Assembly (NCBI GenBank): GCA_009785215.1
Contig: WQWU01000001.1
Location: 26,046-90,045, forward strand
Direction: 5' to 3'
Origin: Treponema sp.
GTDB lineage: Bacteria; Spirochaetota; Spirochaetia; Treponematales; Breznakiellaceae
DNA length: 64,000 bases
A program made the translations under genes and the position numbers. The notes beneath the pieces are model-generated. The model did not search any database, had not been told where the DNA came from, and saw only the letters and a list, made by a program, of their open reading frames with translations. Of this stretch, positions 9,921 through 21,072 are shown piece by piece (position 1 is the stretch's first letter; every line of letters begins with the position of its first letter).

Positions 9921-10390
9921 TTTGCTTGTTCCACTGCTACAGACAGGCAGAATTCCTGATCTCCGAAAATGGTAAAGGGAATGCAGATAATTCTTGCTTT
10001 TTCCGAAGGCCAGACAATAGAATGCGCCTTTCCTTTAATTATTGAAGGCATTGTAATTTTAATACGATGTTTTTTTTCGTAAATATTTTTTACGTTCCCT
10101 GCAATTATATTGATGATCTCGCCCATTGCGTCTGTCACAAATCTGTCGATAGAGTTATGCTCATCGCCTGTTAATAATTTAGTAAGCTTAAAAGCTGTAT
10201 TTTCCCTGAGCGAAATTGCTACAGCTCCGTTTGCATCTCCGGAAAGCCCGATAATTCCCGAAATATCCCAAATTGATTCAAACTCATCTTTTGAAACAAA
10301 AAAAGCTCTGCCTGCTTTTACTTCGGTATTACAAAGATCGCGAAAAACCTCTCCGCATCCGTCTATAAACGGCTGAATATACTGTTCCAT
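9917..10390 (-). CDS. cheX: Chemotaxis protein CheX-like phosphatase
   Basis: CheX/CheC fold signature: AMGEIINIIAGNVKN; adjacent to CheY and the kinase. Confidence 0.85.
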   Translation of the reverse strand: MEQYIQPFIDGCGEVFRDLCNTEVKAGRAFFVSKDEFESIWDISGIIGLSGDANGAVAISLRENTAFKLTKLLTGDEHNSIDRFVTDAMGEIINIIAGNVKNIYEKKHRIKITMPSIIKGKAHSIVWPSEKARIICIPFTIFGDQEFCLSVAVEQAK

Positions 10391-10394
10391 AAAT

Positions 10395-10772
10395 TTACCT
10401 CGTTAATACCAATATTTCCTGTACCTTTTCCTTAAAGGTTTTTTCCTGGACAGGTTTTACGATATAATCAGTTGCGCCGTTTTGAAGGGCTTCGATTACG
10501 CTGAATTTGCCTCTTTCCGAAGTAACCATAATAATGGGCAAATCTTTATATTGAGGCATGGCTCTTACAATTTTTAAGAACTCCATACCATCCATTCCCG
10601 GCATATTCCAGTCCAGAAAAACAATCGTTATCTGATTGCTTTCCAGCAGGCGCAAGGCCTGTTTCCCGTTTTCTGCTTCCAGACAATCATAAGGCACTTT
10701 CATTGTTGAAAAAGTATTTTTAACAATATTCCTCATAATTATACTGTCATCAACAACAAGTATTCTTACCAT
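10395..10772 (-). CDS. cheY: CheY-like response regulator
   Basis: LVVDDSIIMRNIV, FLDWNMPGMDG, MVTSERGK, DYIVKP. Confidence 0.92.
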   Translation of the reverse strand: MVRILVVDDSIIMRNIVKNTFSTMKVPYDCLEAENGKQALRLLESNQITIVFLDWNMPGMDGMEFLKIVRAMPQYKDLPIIMVTSERGKFSVIEALQNGATDYIVKPVQEKTFKEKVQEILVLTR

Positions 10773-10876
10773 AAATCCGCTACCTTCATTTCTATTCGTA
10801 TATTTACCATATTAATTGGTATATTATACGATAGTCAAGAAAATAATATAAAACTTAAGAAATATTCTGCTAATTG

Positions 10877-11581
10877 TCAGCTAATGGCTGTTTCCAGCGC
10901 TATTTCCATCATACGGGTGAATGTTGTCTGACGTTCTTCGGATGAAGTTGACTCTCCGGTTATCATGCTGTCAGAAACAGTCAAAATCCCAAGAGCTTCG
11001 CGGCCGTATTTTGCAGCAAGAGTATAAAGCTCGGCGCATTCCATTTCCAGCGCTAAACAGCCGAATTTTGCCCAAAGCTTCCATTCTTCCGGGTCTTCTG
11101 TATAAAACATATCAGAAGAAACTACAGAACCAACCTTTGGCTCCCATCCCTTGGAAACCGCAATATCCCAGGCGGTTTTTAACAGTGAAAATGATGCTGT
11201 AGGAGCAAAATTTCTGCCGCCAAACCGGACATTATTGGCTCCGGAATCGGTACAGGCAGACATGGCAAGAACCATATCCCGCAAAAACACGCTTTTATGA
11301 AGCGAACCTGCTGTTCCTATACGAATAGCGCGTTTTACCCCATATTCTCTGAATAATTCATTTACATATATTGATATTGATGGGATTCCCATGCCAGTTC
11401 CCTGAACAGAAACCCTTTTTCCTTTATAAATACCTGTATATCCCAGGATATTTCGTATTCCTGTGTATTGTACCGGGTTTTCCAGGAAATTTTCCGCTAC
11501 AAATTTGGCGCGCAGGGGGTCTCCCGGCAGTAAAATTGATTCAGCAATTTCTCCGTTTTTAGCTGCAATATGTATCGACAT
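10877..11581 (-). CDS. deoD: Purine-nucleoside phosphorylase, DeoD type
   Basis: [33 protein letters not shown]; start re-assigned from track 11731 to 11581. Confidence 0.95.
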   Translation of the reverse strand: MSIHIAAKNGEIAESILLPGDPLRAKFVAENFLENPVQYTGIRNILGYTGIYKGKRVSVQGTGMGIPSISIYVNELFREYGVKRAIRIGTAGSLHKSVFLRDMVLAMSACTDSGANNVRFGGRNFAPTASFSLLKTAWDIAVSKGWEPKVGSVVSSDMFYTEDPEEWKLWAKFGCLALEMECAELYTLAAKYGREALGILTVSDSMITGESTSSEERQTTFTRMMEIALETAIS

Positions 11582-11666
11582 TATTTCTCCTTTATTTTTT
11601 AAAATCAATAATATAGTATAAAGTCTAAGGATATATGATATAATACTGCAAAGCAAGGAGATTGTT

Positions 11667-12968
11667 ATAAAAAACACGATTTTTTCTTTTTTTGTATTAT
11701 TTTTCGGTATATTTATACTTGTTTCCTGCACTTCTATTCCGGTTCACCATGTTCCTGAGGGCAGGTTTATCTCTTCGGATTTTGCAGGAATTGCTCATGC
11801 CGGCATAGCCGAAACAGAGACAGAATTTCCGCTGCTTGATTATTTAAATGTTTCATGGACGCTTCATACTTTTGGCTGGCACCGGATAGAACCGGCACAA
11901 GGTCAATGGGATTTTAGCTATTATGATACACTTGTCGATGCTTGTATATCTGCAGGTATAAAAATAATCGGCATTTTAGCTTATGACTCCAGATGGATAC
12001 ATGAAGATCGTAAACGTCATTATTACATTCCTCCTGAAAACCTTCCTGATTATCTTGTTTATGTAAGAAAAACAGTTGAACATTTCCGCGGAAGGGTTGA
12101 TGCATGGTGTATCTGGAATGAACCGAATTTTTATTTCTGGACAGGGCCGCAGGATGAATTTATTGAATTGTCTCTTCAAGCGGCAGACGCTGTAAGAGAA
12201 GTAGATGAAGAAGTTACTCTTCTTGCCGGCGCTTTTAACCGCATGCCTTTTCGTTTACCTGCCGGATTTATAAGAGAGCTTTTTGAATCAGGCGCAATGG
12301 AAAAAGTTGATTATATTGCTTTTCATCCGTATGATACAAATCCAGCCAGAGTTGTACGGCTTTACGAACAGTTTAGAAAAGTTGTAGATGAATACGGTTA
12401 TGGAGATAAAATCTGGATTACAGAAATGGGATTTCCGACAGGCGGCTGGTATCCTTCAAGGATTTCTTTAAAAAAATTTCCGGAAGCAGTAGTTAAAACC
12501 TATGCCCATCTTGCCTATGCAGGAGCCATGAATCTTTTATGGTATCAATTATATGATCCCGAAATTCGAACACGCACAGGTATGCGGAAATCGGAAGATT
12601 ATTTCGGCCTTATCCGCAGCGCAAGCGATCCAACATCTAAAGGTTCAGAAGCTTTTCGATTATGCGCTTTATATATGCCGAATACTACATGTTATGCATT
12701 AACACGTAAACAAGACGGAATACCAGGCTCGATACAGGCATTCTGGTTTAAAGGGGAAGAAAATAGCTCTTTGGTACTTTGGAAAGATGGTATTGGAAAG
12801 AAACGGTTAAATATTCAGTTACCCGGAACAGGACATAAACGCCTCGACATTGTTACCGGAAGCGAAGTCTCTATACCGGCAGAAATTAGAATTCGAGTTG
12901 GGCGGCAGCCTGTATTTATTACCTGGGAAGGTGCAGAAGAAGACAGGCCGTCATTCTCCAGAAATTGA
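11667..12968 (+). CDS. Glycoside-hydrolase-like lipoprotein (TIM barrel, GH39/cellulase-like), apparent ATA start codon
   Basis: Continuous stop-free frame from 11667 joins the track ORF at 12168; N-terminus (I)[20 protein letters not shown] lipobox; [12 protein letters not shown] and [12 protein letters not shown] motifs; AAGGAG 6 nt upstream of ATA. Confidence 0.8.
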   Translation: MKNTIFSFFVLFFGIFILVSCTSIPVHHVPEGRFISSDFAGIAHAGIAETETEFPLLDYLNVSWTLHTFGWHRIEPAQGQWDFSYYDTLVDACISAGIKIIGILAYDSRWIHEDRKRHYYIPPENLPDYLVYVRKTVEHFRGRVDAWCIWNEPNFYFWTGPQDEFIELSLQAADAVREVDEEVTLLAGAFNRMPFRLPAGFIRELFESGAMEKVDYIAFHPYDTNPARVVRLYEQFRKVVDEYGYGDKIWITEMGFPTGGWYPSRISLKKFPEAVVKTYAHLAYAGAMNLLWYQLYDPEIRTRTGMRKSEDYFGLIRSASDPTSKGSEAFRLCALYMPNTTCYALTRKQDGIPGSIQAFWFKGEENSSLVLWKDGIGKKRLNIQLPGTGHKRLDIVTGSEVSIPAEIRIRVGRQPVFITWEGAEEDRPSFSRN

Positions 12969-13691
12969 TGGAGGGGGCGGAAACCTTTCTTCTAAAGCCC
13001 GAATCATCTGCGGCGGTTCATGCTGAGCAGGTAAAACCCGATACCATTTTCCAACAGTAATAGTGTGACCATAGCGGAAAAACCCAATTAAATGCATCCA
13101 TGTAATTGGATCCCAATGAGTTCTGACAAATACTGTACGTTGTTTTAATTCTCTTTGGTAGCTCTTTGGCAGTCTCCGCCATGGGTTTGCCGGCGCATAA
13201 AAAATTGCCAGAACATCCCTGTCCGGCCAATGCTGAATAACATCAAGGAGAAAAAGCTGCGTCCATGTTCCGCCAAGAGAAAAACCGCTTACTCGAATTG
13301 CATAATCAGGATATTCAAACGCTGTGTCCAAAAGCAGCTTTCGCACTGATTCATATCTTCTTAGAAATCCTGAATGAACCTTAACTCTTCCTTTCAGGCC
13401 GGGAAACCATTCCTCGGCAGGTTCTCTAATGCGGAAATCAAGGTTATCTTTTGCGTCATCGTCATTGCTGCCCCTGCCTCTGACATTGATTTCTTTTTCT
13501 TCATGATTCACAGAAAGGCGGAATTGGGTATTACCCATGGTTTCCCAGGGGCCCCTTCTGGTTTCCCTAAAATGCTCGGAACTTACATTGAATGAATCGG
13601 TATAAGTGAAGGGCTGAGTTGAAGCACAAGCGGCGAAAAACATGCTAAAAGCCATAATTTTTGCTGCAAATACGATTTTTGATGTACTCAT
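12951..13691 (-). CDS. Lipase (class 3)-like lipoprotein
   Basis: Lipobox-like FFAACAS, VSGFSLGGTWTQL GxSxG motif. Confidence 0.75.
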   Translation of the reverse strand: MSTSKIVFAAKIMAFSMFFAACASTQPFTYTDSFNVSSEHFRETRRGPWETMGNTQFRLSVNHEEKEINVRGRGSNDDDAKDNLDFRIREPAEEWFPGLKGRVKVHSGFLRRYESVRKLLLDTAFEYPDYAIRVSGFSLGGTWTQLFLLDVIQHWPDRDVLAIFYAPANPWRRLPKSYQRELKQRTVFVRTHWDPITWMHLIGFFRYGHTITVGKWYRVLPAQHEPPQMIRALEERFPPPPSISGE

Positions 13692-13848
13692 AAGTCAATA
13701 TAGCCCCTTTATGGGGTATAGTAAAGGTAGTTTATCACCTCTAAAATGAGGTTAAATTTACAAAAAAAATATCAAAATTCTCTTACCCTATTGATCAAAA
13801 ATTCATTTTTTGCTATCCTCTTATGACGGCGAAGAGTGCCCTGAGCAC

Positions 13849-13920
13849 GCCCTTATAGCTCAGTTGGCAGAGCACATCCATGGTAAGGATGAGGTCATCA
13901 GTTCGATTCTGATTGAGGGC
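13849..13920 (+). tRNA. tRNA-Thr(GGT)
   Basis: GCCCTTA/TGAGGGC acceptor, anticodon loop ATGGTAA, GTTCGATTC T-loop. Confidence 0.93.
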
Positions 13921-14019
13921 TATCTTCTTGCCAGAGGCAAGACAGAGTTTCTAGTCAGCGGCGCTTCGCTTGTCTGATTGAGGGCTGGAATAAATCCCAG
14001 GGTATAAAAGAGGTTTTTT

Positions 14020-14193
14020 ATGGCAAGTAAAAAGACAGTTGTTGAATTAATAGCTCTTCAGTGCAGTGAGTGCAAAAGGCGTAATTATACAACCAGCAAA
14101 AATAGGCGCAATATCCAGGAAAAACTGGAATTTAATAAATATTGCCCACACGACCGGAAGCATACACTCCACAAGGAGACCAAGATAAAATAA
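14020..14193 (+). CDS. rpmG: 50S ribosomal protein L33 (57 aa, below the ORF-track size cutoff)
   Basis: Hand translation [57 protein letters not shown]. Confidence 0.95.
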   Translation: MASKKTVVELIALQCSECKRRNYTTSKNRRNIQEKLEFNKYCPHDRKHTLHKETKIK

Positions 14194-14200
14194 GGAACTT

Positions 14201-14273
14201 AGGCGTATAGCTCAGCTGGTAGAGCGGCGGTCTCCAAAACCGCAGGTCGCGGGTTCGAAGCCTGCTGCGCCTG
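14201..14273 (+). tRNA. tRNA-Trp(CCA)
   Basis: AGGCGTA/TGCGCCT acceptor, anticodon loop CTCCAAA, between rpmG and secE. Confidence 0.95.
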
Positions 14274-14338
14274 GAACGGAAGGCGAACCCTGCTGCACTT
14301 ACTGCAGTAAAACCGCCATAGATTTAGAGAGGAGAGAC

Positions 14339-14518
14339 ATGAGAAAGATAATTCAGTTTTTCAAAGAGTCCTATGCAGAACTTAAAAAGGTAGTTTGGCC
14401 GGGCAGAGATGATGTCGTCAGTTCTGTAAAGGTTGTAATAATTTCTACCATTATTGTTGCTGCCATTTTGGGAGTAATTGACTTAGTGCTGTTCAGAGGT
14501 ATAACAGCTTTATTCTAG
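14339..14518 (+). CDS. secE: Preprotein translocase subunit SecE (59 aa, not in track)
   Basis: Hand translation MRKIIQFFKESYAELKKVVWPGRDDVVSSVKVVIISTIIVAAILGVIDLVLFRGITALF. Confidence 0.95.
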   Translation: MRKIIQFFKESYAELKKVVWPGRDDVVSSVKVVIISTIIVAAILGVIDLVLFRGITALF

Positions 14519-14534
14519 ACTAGTAAGGTAATAA

Positions 14535-15098
14535 ATGGCTACGGGTTGGTATGTCCTGCATACGTATTCAGGATACGAGAATAAAATAGAAAAAACCATT
14601 CGCATGATGACCGAGAGCGGAGATCTGGACAGAAATATCGTCCGCGATGTTAAAGTTCCGTGCGAAGAAGTTGTCGAGGTAAAAGACGGAAAAAAACGGA
14701 CTCAGACCAGAAAATTCCTTCCAGGATATATCCTTATAGAAATGGATTTACCCGATGCTGATATGGGCTGGAAAATGCCGTGTACTAAAATTAAAAAAAT
14801 TCAGGGAGTAACAGGTTTTGTAGGAACACCTGCAGATCGAAAACCTCAGCCCCTTTCCGGTGATGAAGCAAGGGCGATTTTACAAAAATCGGGCGAAATC
14901 AAGGGAGAAAGAGTTGTCAGAACAAGGCAGACATTTGCTGCCGGAGAACAGGTTAAAATTATCGATGGCCCATTTGAATCATTTGTTGGAACCATCGAAG
15001 AAGTCAATCAGGAAAAAAATAAATTAAAAGTTATGGTAGGTATATTCGGCAGAAATGCGCCTGTAGAGGTTGATCTTTTACAGGTAGAAAAAGTGTAA
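14535..15098 (+). CDS. nusG: Transcription termination/antitermination protein NusG
   Basis: WYVLHTYSGYENKIE, FLPGYILIEMD, KOW GPFESFVGTIEEVN. Confidence 0.97.
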   Translation: MATGWYVLHTYSGYENKIEKTIRMMTESGDLDRNIVRDVKVPCEEVVEVKDGKKRTQTRKFLPGYILIEMDLPDADMGWKMPCTKIKKIQGVTGFVGTPADRKPQPLSGDEARAILQKSGEIKGERVVRTRQTFAAGEQVKIIDGPFESFVGTIEEVNQEKNKLKVMVGIFGRNAPVEVDLLQVEKV

Positions 15099-15176
15099 TT
15101 AATTTAGTGGAAGAGACTGCAAAATAGCAGTTTCGCTAGTCTGGTTTGCCGCCAGTCACACCACAAAGGAGCTAAA

Positions 15177-15608
15177 ATGGCAAAGAAGAAAGTCACAGCT
15201 TATATTAAGCTGCAATGTCCTGCTGGAAAGGCAACGCCTGCTCCGCCTGTTGGGCCTGCATTGGGTCCTCATGGCGTTAGTGCGCCGCAATTTGTTCAGC
15301 AATTCAACGACAAGACAAAAAGCATGGAACCGGGTCTTATTATTCCGGTTGTAATTACGGTTTATGCAGATAAATCATTTACATTTATCTTAAAAACCCC
15401 GCCAGCTTCGGTTTTGATCAAAAAAGCCATTGGGCTCGAAAAAGGATCAAAAGAACCCCACAAATTAAAAGTTGCCAAGATTTCCAGGGCGCAGCTCGAA
15501 GAAATCGGCAAGACAAAAATGGCAGATCTTTCAGCAAACGACCTTGATGCAGCTGTAAAGATTATTGCAGGAACTGCCAGGTCAATGGGTGTTGAGGTGG
15601 AAAAATGA
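15177..15608 (+). CDS. rplK: 50S ribosomal protein L11
   Basis: [22 protein letters not shown]. Confidence 0.98.
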   Translation: MAKKKVTAYIKLQCPAGKATPAPPVGPALGPHGVSAPQFVQQFNDKTKSMEPGLIIPVVITVYADKSFTFILKTPPASVLIKKAIGLEKGSKEPHKLKVAKISRAQLEEIGKTKMADLSANDLDAAVKIIAGTARSMGVEVEK

Positions 15609-16285
15609 AACGCGGAAAAAAATATAACGAAAGCGCAAAAAAATACAATCCTGCCAATGTATACGATTTAGTAGAAGCCGTAACACTGGTAAAATCGATG
15701 GCTTATGCAAAATTCGATGAAACAATAGATTTGTCGGTGAAACTTAACCTTAAAAAAAGCCAGTCAGTGCGTGATACTGTTGTTCTTCCCAATCAATTCC
15801 GGGGCGAAAAGAAAGTTCTTGTTTTCTGCAAACCGGAAAAAGAAAAAGAAGCTCAGGAAGCAGGCGCAGCATTTGTTGGTGCAGATGATTTAATAGAAAA
15901 GGTAAAGGGAGGCTGGACAGATTTTGATGTTGCTGTAGCTACTCCCGACATGATGAAAGATGTTGGTAAACTTGGTATGGTGCTTGGACGCAAAGGGCTT
16001 ATGCCTAATCCAAAAACCGGAACAGTAACATTTGATCTTAAAGGCACATTAGCCGAATTAAAAAAAGGCCGTGTCGAGTTCAGAGCCGATAAAACCGGCG
16101 TAATGCATCTCGCAGTAGGCAAAGTTTCCATGGAACCTGCAAAAGTTTCAGAAAACATAACCGTTGTTATGGCAGAAGTAAAAAGAAAACGCCCTGTAGA
16201 TGTAAAAGGCGAGTTTATTCAAACTGTTTCTGTAGCAAGCACAATGGGACCCGGCGTTTGGGTTGCCATGAAAGATGCGGATTAA
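15605..16285 (+). CDS. rplA: 50S ribosomal protein L1
   Basis: [27 protein letters not shown]. Confidence 0.98.
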   Translation: MKRGKKYNESAKKYNPANVYDLVEAVTLVKSMAYAKFDETIDLSVKLNLKKSQSVRDTVVLPNQFRGEKKVLVFCKPEKEKEAQEAGAAFVGADDLIEKVKGGWTDFDVAVATPDMMKDVGKLGMVLGRKGLMPNPKTGTVTFDLKGTLAELKKGRVEFRADKTGVMHLAVGKVSMEPAKVSENITVVMAEVKRKRPVDVKGEFIQTVSVASTMGPGVWVAMKDAD

Positions 16286-16295
16286 GGAGTGACAA

Positions 16296-16835
16296 ATGGC
16301 TATTATTGCTAAAAAAATACAAGACAATAAAACCAAGGCTATTGGTGAGCTTAAGGAATCTTTCAGCGCTGCAAAAGATTTTATCTTTACAGAATACCGC
16401 GGTCTTACAGTAGAACAGATTACCGCTTTAAGAAAACAATTGCGTACAAAAGATGTTGAGTACAAAGTTGTAAAAAACAATTTTGCCAAGATAGCTTTTA
16501 ACCAATTATCAACACCGGATGTTTCCAGTTACCTGGTTGGACCTACTGCAGTAGCGATTACTCCGAAGGATCCTAACGAAGTAGCAAAAATATTCTTTGA
16601 ATTTTTAAAAGAAGCTCCGGCTCTTAAGGTAAAAGGCGCGTTAATAAGCGACGTAGTTTATGATGCAGCCAAAACAGAAGCATTCTCAAAACTGCCGGGC
16701 AGGCTGGAACTTATTTCCATGCTTATGTCTGTAATGAATGGACCTGCAAGAAATCTTGTTACTGCACTTAACGATGTACCGGCAAGACTTGTACGTACGG
16801 TTAAAGCAGTTGCTGACCAGAAGGGTGCCCAATAA
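16296..16835 (+). CDS. rplJ: 50S ribosomal protein L10
   Basis: Family pattern (FTEYRGLTVEQITALRKQLR) and operon position. Confidence 0.97.
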   Translation: MAIIAKKIQDNKTKAIGELKESFSAAKDFIFTEYRGLTVEQITALRKQLRTKDVEYKVVKNNFAKIAFNQLSTPDVSSYLVGPTAVAITPKDPNEVAKIFFEFLKEAPALKVKGALISDVVYDAAKTEAFSKLPGRLELISMLMSVMNGPARNLVTALNDVPARLVRTVKAVADQKGAQ

Positions 16836-17046
16836 TGCACGCGAATGCGTGAGGATGAATTATTTAGCACGGCATGGCGCTAGATAATTGTAAACGAGAT
16901 GGGTAATGTGCGAGGGATTTATCCCGAGCTGTGCGCCCGGAGCATAAAAAGTGAACGAACCGTCAGGCTTCAAATGCCGTTCCTGTCGGTTTAAATAAAA
17001 TGACGCTTCGTATGAGGCGTTAAAAACAATTTTAGGAGAAGATAAT

Positions 17047-17430
17047 ATGGCAGCCACAAAAGAAGACATTTTAGAATCAATTGCATCAATGACAGTTCTG
17101 GAAGTTTCAGAACTTGTAAAAATGATGGAAGAAAAATTCGGCGTTAGCGCAGCAGCTCCGGTAGCGGTAGCAGCAGCAGGCGGTGGCGGAGCAGCAGCTC
17201 CTGCAGCAGAAGAAAAGTCCGAATTTAACGTTATCCTTAAGGGATTTGACGAAGCCAAGAAAATTGCAGTTATTAAAGAAGTTCGCGGCGTAACAGGTCT
17301 TGGACTTAAAGAAGCAAAAGACCTTGTAGAAGGCGCTCCGAAGCCGCTTAAAGAAGGCGTTTCAAAAGACGAAGCAGCAAAGATCAAAGAAGTTATTACT
17401 GCTGCAGGCGGAACTGTAGAAGTTCAATAA
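17047..17430 (+). CDS. rplL: 50S ribosomal protein L7/L12
   Basis: [39 protein letters not shown]. Confidence 0.98.
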   Translation: MAATKEDILESIASMTVLEVSELVKMMEEKFGVSAAAPVAVAAAGGGGAAAPAAEEKSEFNVILKGFDEAKKIAVIKEVRGVTGLGLKEAKDLVEGAPKPLKEGVSKDEAAKIKEVITAAGGTVEVQ

Positions 17431-17436
17431 GTTTGT

Positions 17437-17482
17437 TTATGTCTGCCGCTAATAACGGTGCCGTTATTAGCGGCAGACATAA
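17437..17482. other. Perfect 22-bp inverted repeat (46-nt palindrome) between rplL and rpoB
   Basis: TTATGTCTGCCGCTAATAACGG TG CCGTTATTAGCGGCAGACATAA; not followed by a clear U tract. Confidence 0.95.
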
Positions 17483-17530
17483 CATTTATTTAAAAAAAGC
17501 TGACTATTGCAGAACAGGAAGGGGAAAACG

Positions 17531-20500
17531 ATGACGAAGATGAAGACGACCGACAAGCGTACATATATTGGAAAAGAAAGTCAAGATGTAATGGATTTGC
17601 CGGACTTAATCGATATTCAGCTCAATTCCTACGAGCGTTTTTTACAAAGAGAAAAAGTAAATAAAGGCGAAAAGCTTAATCTTCAGGGACTTCAGGAAGT
17701 TTTTGAAACCACATTCCCCATAAAAAGCCCCAACGAAGATATGAGGCTTGAATTTGAATATTACACCTTCGATGAAGGGAATATAAAAGTAACCGAACTT
17801 GAATGTAAGCAAAAAGGGCTTACCTATTCAGTGCCGCTTAAAGCGCGTGTTAATCTGGCTTTTACTCAAACAGGTGAAATCCGCCAGAAAGATATTTATA
17901 TGGGCGATGTTCCTCTTATGACAGAAAGGGGTACATTTATAATTAATGGTGCAGAAAGAGTAGTTGTTTCTCAGATACACCGTTCGCCCGGCGTAATTTT
18001 CAGCCATGAAAAAGGCGTTTTTTCTTCCAGAATAATTCCCTATAGGGGCAGCTGGCTGGAATTTGAAATTGATCAAAAACGTGAACTGATATATGCAAAA
18101 ATTGACAGAAAAAAAAGAATCCTTGGAACAATTTTTCTGCGTACCCTCGGCTTAAGCACAAGAGAAGAAATAATTAACGCTTTTTATAAAGTCGAAAACC
18201 TGAAAATTAAAGACGACAGAGAAACAAAAGAAAAAATTTCCGGCAAAGTTCTTGCAAAATCCGTTATGGGAAAAGACGAAAACGGAAACGAAAGGCTTAT
18301 TTACCGTGCAGGAGAAAAACTGCATCCGCACAATGTTGATGAACTTGTTGTAAACGATATTAAATCAATATGTTATATCGATTTTGAAGCAGAAGGCTCG
18401 CTTAATTCAAACATGATTCTTCAGTGTTTTGAACGCGAAGATATTAAATTCGTAAAAGAAGCGGGAACAGAACCTTCTAAAGAAGAATCGTTAATGGCGG
18501 TTTATTCAGTATTAATGCCAGGCGAATCCATTACTGTGGAACAGGCAGAAAAAGATCTTCAGGGAATGTTCTTTTCAGACCGCCGTTATGATCTTGGCAA
18601 AGTCGGACGTTACAAACTTAATAAAAAGTTCAATTTGGATCTTCCAGATAATAAATTTACTCTTGCAAGCGATGATATTATCGCAACCATGAAATATCTT
18701 ATAAAGATATATGCGGGAAATGAATCTTCCGATGATATCGATCATCTTGGAAACAGGCGTATACGTTCTGTAGGCGAACTTATGGCAAATCAAATGAAAA
18801 CTGCATTCAGCCGCATGGAACGCATTGCAAAAGAAAGAATGAGTCTTAAAGAAACAGACACAATAAAACCGCAGGAATTAATTTCCATAAAACCAATTGT
18901 TGCCGCTATCAAAGAATTTTTTGGATCAAGCCAGTTGTCTCAGTTTATGGATCAAGTTAATCCGCTTGCAGAACTAACCCATAAAAGACGTCTTAACGCG
19001 CTTGGTCCCGGCGGTCTTTCGCGTGACAGAGCCGGTTTTGAAGTACGCGAAATTCACTATACGCACTACGGCAGAATGTGCCCTATCGAAACACCGGAAG
19101 GACCAAACATCGGTCTTATTGTTTCATTGGCAAATTATACCCGCGTAAATGAATACGGCTTTTTAGAAACACCTTACCGTAAAGTAGCTAAAGGTATAGC
19201 ATCAAAAGATATTGAATATTTATCTGCAATGGACGAAGACAGATATTTTATCGCTCAGGCTTCTGCAAAAGTAAGCGGTAACGGTTCGCTTACAGAAGAT
19301 CAGGTTTCATGCCGCCGTCAGGGTGATTATATTACCAGAGCGCCGGAAGAGATTCAATACATGGACGTTTCTCCAAAGCAGATCATTTCAGTGTCTGCTT
19401 CGCTGATTCCCTTCCTTGAACATGATGATGCGAACCGCGCACTCATGGGTTCTAACATGCAGCGTCAGGCAGTGCCGCTTGTTTTCCCTGAAGCGCCGCG
19501 TGTAGGAACCGGAATGGAAAGTAAATGTGCTTATGACTCAGGCGTACTGGTTAAATCGCGCAGAGCAGGAACTGTTCTTCGTGTAACATCGCAGGAAATT
19601 GTAATAAAGCCGGAAAGATCCGGGAATGCAAAACCCGCGGCGCAGGTAACAATCGATGAAAGCGGAAACGATGTTTACCAGTTAATAAAGTTCCAGAGAA
19701 CAAATCAGGACACATGTTATAATCAGCGTCCAATAGTAAGACCTGGAGAAAAAATAGCTTCCGGTCAGGTAATTGCAGACGGGCCTGCTACTCAGAACGG
19801 CGAACTCGCCCTTGGACGCAATATTCTTGTAGGTTTTATGCCCTGGAACGGATATAATTATGAAGACTCAATTCTTATCTCCCAGCGGGTTGTAAAAGAT
19901 GATATGTTTACTTCCATACATATAAAAGAATTTATTGTAGAAGTAAGAGAAACAAAACTGGGTCCTGAAAAAATTACCCGCGACATTCCGAATACTTCGG
20001 AAAAAAGCCTTGATAATCTTGACGGCGAAGGTATTATCCGTATCGGCGCAAAAGTACGCTCCGGCGATATTTTGGTTGGTAAGGTTACGCCAAAAAGTGA
20101 AACAGAAACAACGCCTGAATTTAAACTTTTAAATTCAATCTTCGGCGAAAAGGCAAAAGAAGTACGCGACTCATCGTTAAAAGTGCCGCATGGAATTGAC
20201 GGAACAATTATCGATATTCAGCGGTTAAAAAGAACAGAACATGACAGTTTAAGCCCCGGCGTTGATGAAGTTGTAAAAGTATTAATCGCTACCAAGCGCA
20301 AACTTCGCGAAGGCGATAAAATGGCAGGCCGTCACGGCAATAAAGGCGTAGTTGCAAAAATTCTTCCGGAAGAAGATATGCCTTTCATGGAAGACGGAAC
20401 GCCTTTAGACATTTGTTTAACGCCGCTTGGTGTTCCTTCCCGTATGAATATCGGACAGCTTCTGGAAACAGAACTTGGCTGGGCGGGTTCTACGCTTAAT

Positions 20501-21058
20501 GAATGGTATTCAACGCCTGTTTTCCAGTCTCCTTCGACAGAAAAAATAGAAGAAAAACTGCGTGAAGCAGGGCTTCCTGTTACAAGTAAGACCATTTTAA
20601 AAGACGGCAAGACAGGTGAAGAATTTGTAAATCCTATTTTCTGCGGAATTATTTATTTCCTAAAACTGCATCACCTTGTTGATGATAAAATGCATGCTCG
20701 TTCTACAGGGCCGTACTCGCTTGTTACTCAGCAGCCATTGGGCGGTAAGGCGCAGTTTGGCGGTCAGCGATTGGGCGAAATGGAAGTTTGGGCGCTTGAA
20801 GCATACGGCGCTGCAAATACATTGCAGGAACTTTTAACTATTAAATCCGATGACATGACAGGGCGTTCAAAGATTTACGAAGCTATCGTAAAAGGAGAGC
20901 CCTCTACAACAGCTGGCGTGCCTGAATCGTTTAACGTACTTGTTCAGGAATTAAGGGGTCTTGCATTGGATTTATCAATCTTTGATGTTAAGGGAAAACA
21001 AATACCACTCACCGAAAAGGATGAGGAACTGATAACCAAATCTGGAAGTAACTTCTAA
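17531..21058 (+). CDS. rpoB: RNA polymerase beta subunit
   Basis: RpoB family sequence; ATG at 17531 preferred over TTG at 17507 (SD AGGAAGGGG). Confidence 0.98.
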   Translation: MTKMKTTDKRTYIGKESQDVMDLPDLIDIQLNSYERFLQREKVNKGEKLNLQGLQEVFETTFPIKSPNEDMRLEFEYYTFDEGNIKVTELECKQKGLTYSVPLKARVNLAFTQTGEIRQKDIYMGDVPLMTERGTFIINGAERVVVSQIHRSPGVIFSHEKGVFSSRIIPYRGSWLEFEIDQKRELIYAKIDRKKRILGTIFLRTLGLSTREEIINAFYKVENLKIKDDRETKEKISGKVLAKSVMGKDENGNERLIYRAGEKLHPHNVDELVVNDIKSICYIDFEAEGSLNSNMILQCFEREDIKFVKEAGTEPSKEESLMAVYSVLMPGESITVEQAEKDLQGMFFSDRRYDLGKVGRYKLNKKFNLDLPDNKFTLASDDIIATMKYLIKIYAGNESSDDIDHLGNRRIRSVGELMANQMKTAFSRMERIAKERMSLKETDTIKPQELISIKPIVAAIKEFFGSSQLSQFMDQVNPLAELTHKRRLNALGPGGLSRDRAGFEVREIHYTHYGRMCPIETPEGPNIGLIVSLANYTRVNEYGFLETPYRKVAKGIASKDIEYLSAMDEDRYFIAQASAKVSGNGSLTEDQVSCRRQGDYITRAPEEIQYMDVSPKQIISVSASLIPFLEHDDANRALMGSNMQRQAVPLVFPEAPRVGTGMESKCAYDSGVLVKSRRAGTVLRVTSQEIVIKPERSGNAKPAAQVTIDESGNDVYQLIKFQRTNQDTCYNQRPIVRPGEKIASGQVIADGPATQNGELALGRNILVGFMPWNGYNYEDSILISQRVVKDDMFTSIHIKEFIVEVRETKLGPEKITRDIPNTSEKSLDNLDGEGIIRIGAKVRSGDILVGKVTPKSETETTPEFKLLNSIFGEKAKEVRDSSLKVPHGIDGTIIDIQRLKRTEHDSLSPGVDEVVKVLIATKRKLREGDKMAGRHGNKGVVAKILPEEDMPFMEDGTPLDICLTPLGVPSRMNIGQLLETELGWAGSTLNEWYSTPVFQSPSTEKIEEKLREAGLPVTSKTILKDGKTGEEFVNPIFCGIIYFLKLHHLVDDKMHARSTGPYSLVTQQPLGGKAQFGGQRLGEMEVWALEAYGAANTLQELLTIKSDDMTGRSKIYEAIVKGEPSTTAGVPESFNVLVQELRGLALDLSIFDVKGKQIPLTEKDEELITKSGSNF

Positions 21059-21072
21059 GAGGGGAAAAAAGC

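Noticed and set aside
16860-17387. 175-aa minus-strand ORF opposite rplL
   Set aside because: Antisense shadow of the Ala-rich rplL gene and its leader; no family resemblance.
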